This document shows positions 45,901 through 56,900 of a DNA stretch of 64,000 nucleotides, piece after piece. The DNA is from Enoplolaimus lenunculus (Eukaryota > Nematoda > Enoplea > Enoplida > Thoracostomopsidae): the NCBI GenBank assembly GCA_030248215.1, contig JASANG010000110.1, positions 169,622 to 233,621 on the forward strand, given 5' to 3'. Positions within the stretch are counted from its first letter, which is position 1; every line of letters begins with the position of its first letter. Under the pieces are notes generated by a model. That model was not told where the DNA came from. It did not search any database and saw nothing but the letters and a program-made list of their open reading frames with translations. Made by a program: the position numbers and the translations under genes.

Positions 45901-48900
45901 ATGGCTCCGCACATTGTACATTTGGAAGGATACGATTCTTTAATGGGTGAATTGAAATCTACACACCACAAATCAATTTATATTTTCTTTTGTGGATCCA
46001 AAGATAAACAGGGCGACAGTTGGTGCCCGGATTGTGTTAAAGGTGAGCGATGCCGTTTTTGAGAGAAATTTCGCTAAGGATGTTAAGGGACATAAAATAT
46101 ATATATATGACGTTAGCCTGACTTAGGAGGTAATATCTATCATTGATGAGCTGTTTTGTCCAGTGTCCATATTCTGAGATGGCGAGTAGAACCTATGATC
46201 AGTTAATAATTGTTCATGTAACTTCTGATTCATGTGCGCAGTTGGAGTATTTTAGTAAATTAAAGGTAATTGAATTTTGATATGATAGTAGTTATGAGAA
46301 ATATGAGACATGTATATTTTAACTAGTGCCACACTACGTTTGAGATGTTTAACAACGAGGGTATACTGGGATTTTAGTTCGGATAGACTAGAATCAACAT
46401 TTTCAAATTACGTTGTGAGGCCACAGAGTAATGTTGATGACTCATGCACACCTTCAGCGCATGCTGGTGTAGACAAATATGACAAGCCACTTGAATGTCG
46501 ATGCGAAGGAATTTTTGTTGAACGTCCACCGTTACTTCAACAAACTGACAAAGTCTCACGAGATCTTTGTTCGCAATCGTTTACGCATTACAAACGCCTG
46601 GTGTCAAGTAGTTTATTCTATCGTCGAAATACGTTCGAATCTGCACGTGAACGCTTACGAGAATTTAACGCTCATCCTGGAATTACATCAGAAACCCTTG
46701 GTCTTAATGAAATTAAAGCAATGCTGTCGCAGTTTGAGTCAGGAGATCGTGTTGAAATTGAATCGTTGCTACGATTTGAATTTTTACTTTCTCTACTTCG
46801 TCTACTCTACTCAAGGACTCCAACTGTGTTGCAGTATTTAGCGTCTGAACCGCTATTGTCGTCTCCGCTTCAGTTCATGAGAATTAAGCCTACGAGTTTC
46901 GATTTACTTTCAACGAATTATTTGTGTCATTATTTAGTGATACTTAAAGAAGACTGTGGTATGGTTGTACCTGGATTAACGGAAATGATCGTTTTGTCTC
47001 ATGCGCGAGCGCTACATAATACGGTCTTCGTTCGGCATTTGCAATATTTACTTGCGGTTGCTGATGCGATGCTTAGGCTAGATTTTGACACTGCCATAGG
47101 TCCGGGCGAAGAAAACAATGTGAGTCGGAGGGAGCAGACTCGAATATTCCACTATTTTTGGTCAACGTTTGGTAAGCTGTTTGATAACGGATGGGCACCG
47201 CCTCCGCTTATCATTTATAAGTCTCAAAAAATCGCACTGGCTTATTTTGTTGCTTTCGGTCCGTCTATATCGGCGCCGCTTTATAGTCGGTTTATAAGGC
47301 TGGCATATCGACACTTTTGGACGTGTACAGCTGACGAAATTGCGCTGCTGTGTTTTGCAATTTTACGATTTGATTATTGTGGTATTGATGAAAATATGGC
47401 ACATGATACAGACGCTAAGACACGCAGCAAGTTGGCAGGGTTGTGCGCAAGGCGGTTGCAAAATCAAAAATCCAACCGACAGGAAACTGACAGTCAAATT
47501 TTTGTACTGGATGTGTTGAAGCTAATGTCGGATACGTTTTGAATTTAGGCTAAATTGACGTTCAACTATTTTGGTTTTCGGTACGTACATAAATAACATG
47601 GTTATAACTATTTGTTTGACGGAAAAATGGTTAAAATGTTTCAATGATGAACTAAACGAGGGTTAAGGTATTCAGAATAATAGGTGTGGAATTGAAACGA
47701 CAGTTTGAGCCAGCCCTTGTTGCTTAATTCAGTTTGTATCAAATAATATGTTAGACTTTTTAATTGTTCAAAGTACCACAAATTTATTGAAGTTTATGCT
47801 ATTTTTTTATTTTTGGCGTATATACATATGTATTATATACGTGTTCCCGCTTTATTAAAACGGTAAACATAGCAAAAACAACAATGTTAATCTTCGAAAT
47901 TTAACTTGCTTACTCTGTAGCACCGAAAATTTGGAAAATTATATTATATGCCTAGCTACAAAGTATATAATTAACTTTATACATTAAACAGACTATCTAA
48001 ATGTTTGAAACATAAGTATAAAGTACCTGTTATCGGTTTTGAATTTATTAATTTTAGCTGAGCCTATGGTTATGGAATTTGTACACAAACTTTCTGAAAA
48101 TATCAAATTTATTCATGCCGCAGTTGGTCCGCGTGAACTGTAAGTTTATTATATGCGGCTTGTAATGAACACATATGTTGTTTACGGCATTCAATACAAC
48201 GATTAAAAAGAAAGCTTGAATCTAATTTAAGAGCCCGTATTCTCAGATGTGTGCAGCACCTATCATCAGTTGGTGATAGGTTTTGTAACTTTCGAACTAG
48301 CGAATAGTAAGGCGTAAAATTCAGTCCATTTTCATATATGATGTGCTCTACTCCTCTATTAATTTTGAGTTCAGCAACTACAATAGTTAGTTAGTGAGAT
48401 TCAAAACCTATTACTAACTGATGATAGTTGCTATACACATTTGAAAATATGGGTCAAGGTTATAAAATAATTCGTTGTAGCTATATTTTTGGTTAGTACT
48501 TCATTTTCGATCTTGGATCCATTTGTTTAGGGTGATTTTAAGCGATGATTAATATTTGAGGCCGCCTATTTTTAAACTGAACAAGCAGATGTTCAGGGCG
48601 TGGCATACGTACGTATTCTAATGACATGAGGTGTGTACTACTTGCACTGTTGATGCTAGGATTTTTTTCTGAGAAGCGCACCTTTGATATGTTTTAAGCG
48701 AACATCACTAATTTTTCCGTCGAAAGATTCAGCGGCCTGCAAAATATTTCAAAGGGGCCGCCTAAACTGCCGCCGGAATTCTGAAGCTGTTGTTTAGTAA
48801 ATGATAAACCGTTTGTACATAATTTGTAATTTTACCTAGTTTTTGATGATTCACTGGCGTTTTAATATGTATATATATGGATTAGTCTATATTGAGTTAA

Positions 48901-49321
48901 CGAGGTTAATTCCACCTTAATTTTTTTGGAAAATTGTTATTTCAGATGGAAAGATCCAAATAATGTGTTTCGTACCGATGCAAGATTTCAACTCATAGGA
49001 GTGCCAACGTTGTTAAAATGGGGTGAAGTGAGTTAAAATAAGTCTGGTATGAAATTAAATTTTAATCGTTGTGGTAAGTCAAGTTAGCAAGTAATGGAAC
49101 TTATGTTTAAAGATAACCATCGTGTGACAAAATTAATTCGGCTGATTTTTCCTAGCTCCTGATTCTAAACTACTGTCTATGCGAGTATCATTTTAGGTGA
49201 AATTTTTTAACACATAATTTGCCAAACGTGCTAATATTTTTAGTCTAAGCGCCTGGTCGAAGAACAATGTTGGGATCGGAATCTGTTATCAATGATGTTT
49301 GAAGATGACGACTCAAACTGA
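45901..49321 (+). CDS. TXNDC17: Thioredoxin domain-containing protein 17 (TRP14)
   Basis: Four exons: 45901-46042, 48058-48139, 48946-49027 and 49244-49321 (TGA). All junctions are GT-AG and phase-consistent, giving 127 residues, close to the 123 of human TXNDC17. The active site WCPDC at residues 41-45 is the signature of this family (thioredoxin itself has WCGPC). Other family features are FIHAAVGPREL-type sequence after the second strand, FRTDARFQLIGVPTLLKW with the cis-proline GVPT, and EEQCWDRNLLSMMFEDD at the end. It is a cytosolic disulfide reductase fed by thioredoxin reductase. Intron 1 (2 kb) contains another gene on the same strand. Confidence 0.93.
46310..47542 (+). CDS. Intronless 410-codon gene nested in TXNDC17 intron 1
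   Basis: A single uninterrupted frame of 410 codons lies wholly within TXNDC17 intron 1, on the same strand. The N-terminus (LTSATLRLRCLTTRVYW) is basic, hydroxylated and free of acidic residues, like a mitochondrial targeting sequence. The rest is rich in Leu, Phe and Tyr and looks helical (LLRFEFLLSLLRLLYSR, FVRHLQYLLAVADAMLRLDF, EIALLCFAILRFDYCG). The LLCFAILRFDY style loosely recalls the helical repeats of FASTK-domain mitochondrial RNA proteins, but I see no RAP or FAST motif, so I do not assign a family. A separate upstream ORF at 46179 (MASRTYDQLIIVHV, ending at AAAG|GTAATT) could be a 5' exon, though its phase does not obviously fit. Length without stops and the intronless state argue for a real gene, possibly a retrocopy. 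Confidence 0.65.
   Translation: MYILTSATLRLRCLTTRVYWDFSSDRLESTFSNYVVRPQSNVDDSCTPSAHAGVDKYDKPLECRCEGIFVERPPLLQQTDKVSRDLCSQSFTHYKRLVSSSLFYRRNTFESARERLREFNAHPGITSETLGLNEIKAMLSQFESGDRVEIESLLRFEFLLSLLRLLYSRTPTVLQYLASEPLLSSPLQFMRIKPTSFDLLSTNYLCHYLVILKEDCGMVVPGLTEMIVLSHARALHNTVFVRHLQYLLAVADAMLRLDFDTAIGPGEENNVSRREQTRIFHYFWSTFGKLFDNGWAPPPLIIYKSQKIALAYFVAFGPSISAPLYSRFIRLAYRHFWTCTADEIALLCFAILRFDYCGIDENMAHDTDAKTRSKLAGLCARRLQNQKSNRQETDSQIFVLDVLKLMSDTF
48232..48455. mobile_element. MITE, family C, well-preserved copy
   Basis: The left arm GAGCCCGTATTCTCAGATGT, with AGCACCTATCATCAGTTGG, and the right arm ACTGATGATAGTTGCTATAC, ending TTTGAAAATATGGGTC, are inverted copies over about 55 bp. It lies in TXNDC17 intron 2 and matches 8551-8771. 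Confidence 0.7.
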
Positions 49322-50933
49322 AGCATTGAAAGTATTTAATTTCAAATTTTGATTTTATTCTGTTCTTGGTGCAGATTGCAGAATATATTCACACCACTCA
49401 TACTGATACATTTGTTAATCCATTATGCATATATGTAATTATTGTTTTTATGTTATCTTATTTGTTACTGTATGTTTGCGCTTTGTTTTGGAGTTTGGCA
49501 GGGTGTATGCTAAATTGTGTCAAAACAGGAACAGGAATTCAACATGATTTTTGTCTATAAAACTGTCGTATTCTGAATTGAATAATTTCACTGTTTATAT
49601 AAAGTGATATTTTCTGCTGTGCAATAATGACCTTTAACACGAAATTTGGATTGTTAATGTCTTAGGAAGTGAAATATCGTCAGTTGGTCGAACACGAGAC
49701 GAGCTGAAAACCGGGACTTAACCAATATCAAAACCGAGACCGCCCATCTGTGGTCGTTGTGGTGTCAACTAGTAACTAAACGCAATTATTGTAAGATTTG
49801 ATACAGAATGTTTTGATGCATTTATTTTATTAACCAATAAAATCATTGTTATTTTTTGCTGGCTGGTTATGATTGGCGCGAGCTTCAACTGTAGTACGAA
49901 AAATGCTACTTTGTTTCGGTCTCATGCGTAAATAGGAGCTCCTAATTTTCCAATATGGTAAAATCTATGGCCAGAACTTCAGCAAAGGCACTCATGCTTG
50001 ACGGCAGTGATGTATCTAGAATATTTTCGGGTGGTGAGGATCCGACGTTTGATTTTATATATCTGTTCTGCCGCATAGAGGTGCGAAGACTACTTCTCTA
50101 AGACATTTTATCACCTCTCGAAAAAATGGAAAAACTTTAAAATCGTTTTTCTTCAAGTGGTCCGGACGTCCTTGTTTGACGGCTACATTTTCCAATATCA
50201 CAGGCCAAGGCTTTGTTTTGAAAAATTCAAAACTTAACTTTTTACTGTTTGGTAGGGAAATGTGTAATGCATGTGTTGTTCGAAAATCAAAAATAAATGG
50301 AAAATTTAAGACTAAGTTTGACATCTTAGATTTTCCCAGAAACCCGAGAAATGGTAGGCGATTGAATTTTCCACTTTTCTCGTTTTTCGAACTTCACCTC
50401 AAATTTTTTTTATCAAGCAAAGAGAAACTTATGGATCTAAATTTTCCAATTTCCAAACTTTTCCTACCTTTCCAGTATTCCTTATCAAAGTACATAGAAC
50501 GTATGCGTTTGAATTTTCTTTTTTTCCGAATCGAATGGATATATCCCAATTTGCGTTCAAAGTAAACCAAAATGCATCTTCCCAGCCGTATGTTTGTTTT
50601 GGTGGGTTTAAAATCTGATGTCCTTTCGGTTTTCGGTTTGCGCGACTCGAAACCAATCTGCACAACTATTATTGAAATAATTTTATAAATTTTTCAGGTT
50701 TCGGCAATTTCGGCTGTGCAATTTTTTGTGCTTTTAAAATTGTTGTGCTTTTTGTGCTGTAGGTGATTGTTCAAATTTAAAAACCCAACAATTTAAAATT
50801 TGCATACAGATTGTTTTGTGTTCGCTAACTTTTGCGCATTGCGCAAAACTGGGTGACTAGTTTTTAATACAGGCAGCCTTGAGTTAAACTTGCTATTTTA
50901 ATGAAATTAATAACTGTGCTGTGAAAAACGTTA
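49322..50933. other. TXNDC17-trefoil gene intergenic region
   Basis: No exon is recognised. The 3' UTR of TXNDC17 probably occupies the first part. From about 50200 to 50650 lies a reverse-oriented copy of the GAAAAGTGGAAAATTCAAA degenerate repeat found at 5818-6890. The ORFs there (both strands) follow from that repeat. Confidence 0.45.
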
Positions 50934-53900
50934 ATGCGTTCGTTTGAGCCTCTCTCGTTCTTGGTGACTGTGTCACTATGTCTTCAATTGAATCACCAAA
51001 CATTTGGTGTACGTTTAACCGCGTCTAAAATTAACCAGTATTCGCCAACTGACATTTATATCTCAAACGTCGAAACTTACTTGAAAAGTCGTCATCAAAA
51101 GTCGAAATATCGTAAATATATTGGTGTGATATTAAATAATAATTTGCGTAAAACAGTTGAACTTACGTCTTACACGTATGATCTCAACGACGGTGACGTT
51201 TTAATTGATTGTCACCCGGACGCAAACGCTACTCAAACACGATGCTCAAGGCGCAACTGCATTTGGACGAGTTACCCGAGTCGCATTGGTTCGCCAAGTT
51301 GCTACTTTGTGAGCAACCCAGTGTCAAAGTTATTTGCAGGTTGTTGTGACCCAAATGATTACTGTGCTCAGACGCGTAGCTGAGATTTCTTATTGTTTAA
51401 ATGTTTTGCCTGGTACTTGTTTACTTTCCCCATACTAGTCTTTATTTGGCCAATGCTACTTTAAGGGACGTAACAGTAGATTAAGCGTATTCCTAAGCTT
51501 AAGCGTTGCAAAAATGAGTTCCTAAGCGTAAGCCTAAGCCTAAGCCTAATCCTAAGCAGAAACATGTAATCTAGAATCTAAACCTACTATTTTATACACC
51601 CACCAGAAACCTGGACGCCCCTTAAAGTAACATGGGCCGTTGATTTGATAGCCAGCAAAAGTAATCCTATACCACTATTTAATATCTTTTTAATCAAGCT
51701 AAACCTAAGCATACGTGTAACCCTAAGACTATTTCATTAAACTAATCATTATTCTGAAAACCTGCTAGTGATTTTTTCCTCATTTGTTGATGGATTTCAA
51801 TTCGGGATCTGTCTCCCCTCACACACCCATGACATCATGTGCAAAATCTCAAAACCGTTTATCATTTGTTGATTATATTCTCAAATGTGTGCAGCATATG
51901 TCACTGCAGTGCAAAAAGTGTACATTTTTGTTCAGGGAGACTTTAGCAGATCAACTGGAAGCATTCAAATTTAACTTAGTTACGCGATTGATGTCTGATT
52001 TTACGCTGTTTTGAATCGTTTCAGGTTACGATCTGATACATCACAAGCGGAGCAGCTCATACAGCCATAGACGACGACGAATTAGTAGAGATGGGACTGT
52101 TTTTCATGGAAAATTAGCGCGTCGAAATACCAGTTCGCTATTTGAGCATGATTATGAAAAACTACGTGTAAAGGTTAGTGCATTGAAATGTAATGGTGTT
52201 CTGTTTTCTAAAAAAACTGTAAAATTAGATGATATTCAATTAAACGTCATAGATCATGTCGCAGCAGGGGCATATATATGTTATAGTCACAGCACCAATT
52301 TAAACATATCGCTAATAAGGGTAGCCACCGCACCAATTGTCACATTCAAAAAGCATAAAATAATGTTGACTAATTAGATTGTACTAAGAATCGATTGACC
52401 AATCACTGATCGATATAGTATTTTGTTGTTCCCGAAAATGGACCAATCACGGTGAACCAAACGCGTAGTATTATTTACTTTGAACCATTCGGGAGCTGTT
52501 AATACGGTGGCTAGACACCGTAACAATTGGTGTGGTGGGGCTACGACATATTATGTACTAAGGAAGGAATAGCAAAGATATGTACCTATCGGAATTTTTA
52601 AAAGGACCAGAAAGCCTGCTTTTGACAGGTCTTAGTAAAACCTTTTGGATGCTATAGGTCAAAAATTTTCTTATACATGACGGTATTCTCTCCCGAACTG
52701 TAATTTTAACTACACCCTTGCACCCTACTTAACTTATGTTTTGGTGAAACAAAATACTCTTTTCAAAATAAATCTAATTGGGACTGGTACTGATACGCTT
52801 TGGTGCTGTTGTACACTTCCTTCACAGTTTTCTGAATTTTTGGGTTTTGGGCATGACTTAGGCTCTTGTCTAAGCTTAAAAGGTTGCAGGGAGTTGAACA
52901 AGTGTCCCAGTTTGCAAAGCGCAGATGACCTATGTATTAGACGTTTGTGCTTCAATTTGAATTTTCAAAGATTCCAATTTATTAGAGGCCCATTCTTGAC
53001 ACCCAAATTTTTTGCTAAAAAGTTTGACAAATTTTTTGTCAATCGAGTCAGCTTTTCGAAACTGTCGAGCAGTGTTATTTTTTCAACAATCAGACGATTG
53101 GTTTACACGTTATGGCCAATTCCTGGGATGGTGTCAAATCAGTTATTTCACTAATACATAACTGATTGATCAATTATCTGATAGCGAAAAATTAACACCA
53201 TTCGACTCAGTCCCGCAAGCCTCGTTCAATCATACATAATTATTTTTTTTGGCTTTTTGACAAAAAATTTGGTCCTAATTCGTATTTCGGGACGTTAAAA
53301 TTCAAATTTTTCAAAAATTCAAATTTGGCTGTAAAATGATCACGGAAGATCAAGGATATGCAATAAATTTCAAAATCCGACAATTTTTGTCAAAAACATT
53401 GACTGGCCGCGGTGGATAACGGAAACGATCCAATTTTTATAGCTCGACCACTACGTATATATAGTCTGCAGATCGTAATTAATAATGTAAACGGAAATTA
53501 TACCTACATCTTCTAGATTGATGATCAAACACACAGTCATGTTCGCATTCTGATATCTGGGTTTGGCCCCCCTCCGCGTGATTTCAATGGTGAAAACGCA
53601 CTATTACGTATATTACGCAACGAGAGAGTGAAGCATACCGGGGTGTCCAGTTTTGAAGAAAGGTTTTCGTTTTCGTTTTTTTGTTCCTTGTAAACACAGT
53701 CGATTGCCAGTTTTGATCTGTTGTATTACGGTTGCGCTATACTTGTCGTCCGGCGTCTTCCGTCACCGTTCGTCGGCGCGTATGTTATCGTACGTGAGTT
53801 ATTTGCGTACGATACCGCACGATGGCGGACGGCGCCGTACGGATGACGGACGGCGCTAGCGCAGGCTTTAGGCGATCATGAATTATTTTTTGAAATAATT

Positions 53901-56900
53901 TCGTGATAGCCTTGATTTGTATTAGAGATTTTGTGGCAGCGTTGGCAAAAAATTAGTATGAACGGTACTCTATCGCAGCGTACTAATTATATATTTCTGT
54001 ACTGTTGTCATACAACGCGATATATGTTTGTAACTTGGGCCCATGTAAAGACTAGGGACGGAACGGTTTTCTGTGAGTCTGGAATAGAGTAAGCTTATTC
54101 TTTAGACTATTTTTTGCTTAGGCTTAAACTTAGGAATATGCTTATGGTACTGTTCCGCCCAGAGTTAAAACCGGCCCAGGCCGGGCCCGGGTCCAAATGT
54201 TGGACCCGCGGGCCTAAGCTGACCGAGCTCGGGCTTGGCCCAAACTTTGGGCCCGCGAGCCGAAATAAATTGGAACAGTCCGTGACGTCTTTTGGTCCCA
54301 TGAGCCCATGAAATGAACTGCTGGTATGATAGTAGTATAGTCGGAGCCGTACGACCACAGGGGAGCGGGGAGCAGAGAGCAGGAAGTGTAATTTATTGCG
54401 GTATAATTAATGACCTGCCATAAATCAATGAAGCGTAAATTTAGTTTTAATTCTGCACATGGTTATTTTAACTGTATATAACATATAAACATACAATAAA
54501 TGTGAAATGCTCAAAAAGTTAATAAAATTACGGAAGCGCCTATTGAGTATATTTGAAGTCTTCTAAAGTAAGTATTCCAAAGTGTTACTATTTCCATCCT
54601 AAACAAAATACAATCAAATTTGAGCGCCATATGGTCATTAATCTATATTATTAACGCAACAAAATGTAATGAGGAAGATCATTAATCACCAATGAGTGTG
54701 TCAAATATTTAGAATTTCAACACCTCCACGTGCAATATAAATTACCTAAGTTCTTTCAGTTGGTTTCTTTTAATTTGCAAACTACTTTTGTATTTCTATG
54801 CATTTCAAGCTTTGGATAAGGTTTATCGTTTTATTCCGGTATAAAATTTTTCTGTAGCGCATAACCTATAAGTAATATTTTTATGAGTTGTAGCATCATA
54901 TTGCAAACTTAATCAACGCAGATATTTACTTTTTTAACATTAACCTGGACCGAAACCTATTATAGCTTTTGTCATGGTAAGTTGGAGCTTTATCTGAAAT
55001 AAATTGAGATCATCACCTATAAGATTATTGAAATTAAAGCTGAACTTACTGAATGCTCAACTAAAGCAAAAACAATAACAGCTTTTGTAAACCCCTTTTT
55101 TAGAATTGAACAGTATGTGTTTTGTTGATATTACACGTTGATATTATGTTAAGTGAAATGTACTTAGTTTCAATTGTGAATAGCAAACAAGCTTTCCTGA
55201 CTACGAATTTGTTTTTGAAACCTATAAAGTTTTGTAATTAAGCATAAGCTGTCAGCGATATTGAAGTATAATGATAGATACTCACTTACCAAGCCGTTGT
55301 TTATAGGCGTCGTATTTTGAACGAAAAGAAAATCAAGATGTGTTTATTGAGCTTGAAGTTATTAACTTAGTAAGTGATTTGCGCGTTGTTGTTATTTTAT
55401 CATGTGGTGATTGCGAAAGATTGATTGTAATATTATACAATGAAATTTTTAACCCCAGGCAAGAAAAAAACTAATTTTGTTCTTTGGTATTGTTTTGTTT
55501 CCTGATTTGCTACCCTTGCGCTGCATTTGTTTCATTTGTTCAGTATATTGTTAATAAGGTATAACTATATTATCCAAGTACCCTGATCAGTTAAGTATGT
55601 TATATTGTATGGTTACATTGATATATTTGAGAATATACACAAAATTGAATCTGAAAACGCAGAAAGAGCAGATAATAGCACTGGGAATGATGTCGGAGAA
55701 GTGCCTGAAAGTACCGTTAGTACGGACGAAGAAAATGATGGTGAATACCGAATTCATATCCAAATATTTAAGTATTCCATCGATCTGCAAAACTAATGTA
55801 ACGTTTGTATGCGATTCACCTTCAACAGTGTTGCGGATCTGGCAACTGGAACCGAAATTAAAATGGTAACTTAGGACTTGTTCCTTTTGTGTTGACTTTT
55901 AGCAACCCCGGACACGTTCACAGTTGAAAAAAGAACGCGGGTACATGCGTTTTAAAAAAATTAGGTAAAATATATTGTCTGAGCGCTATAAATGGTGGTT
56001 AGCTAGAAAGTATCACATATTTTATTTAGGAAAATTTCTCAGTATATCCCGATCCATGTAATTATATAAACGCTTGTTCGCGAGCAGCTCCAATGGCATT
56101 ACGCAAAAACAGGCTCCGACAACCAGATGATATTGAGTATCATATTAACTCAATGCAGCAACGGTTTTACAATGCAAATGTCTTCCAGTTTGAAGTTGCA
56201 ATGAATAACTCAGTAAGTACTTAAGATTTCAAAACCCAACATTTACTACAATCACCATTAGCTAGCGGTTTGAACTAATTGGTACTAATGGAATTGTGTG
56301 ACTACATGGCCTGTACTCTACAAGTATACATAACCACAATAAAAATTAAATTTGGTTCATCGCGTCCCTTATCTCGTAAGTACTTCTTATTTAGAACAAC
56401 GAAAACACTCCTGATTCAACTTCGCCCAGTTATTCGCCTGAAAGCCCTGAAGCAAATCATGGTGAAGACAGCATTTTTGGTAACTCCTCAAACCAGGAGA
56501 ATGATGAGAACCGTAATATGTGCGAGGAACCGGAAGAATACCAATGGGTAATTCAGTTCCCTTTTAGAGTGAAATATTTAACAGTTTCAATTTAGATTCA
56601 GGACCACTACTCTAATTTTTCAAACAGTTCAATCAAACAAATTTTGAGGTTGTATTTGTGCTAGCGTCTACGATGTTATTATTAATCATTGAAACCTTCA
56701 TTTTCGACGAACCGTTTTAAGATACGAACAAAAAAATTACTGTTGATTTATAACCCCAGTACTTTAGTTAATAATGCTTTACAAATTAAACCGTATACAT
56801 AATAGTTACGCGTGCAAACAATAAAAATACTCCTAATAAATTTTAGGAAATCCAAGAAACCGCTGAAATTCAATACTTATCTCCAAACAACCCAGGCATA

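Larger units (their letters stand above)
52174..55306. other. Trefoil gene intron 2 (3.1 kb)
   Basis: I found no exon with matching phase here, though a short one could be missed. The intron holds a family F MITE relative at 53727-53875, a telomere-hexamer MITE at 54038-54165 and a GC-rich palindromic element at 54163-54315. Confidence 0.45.
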
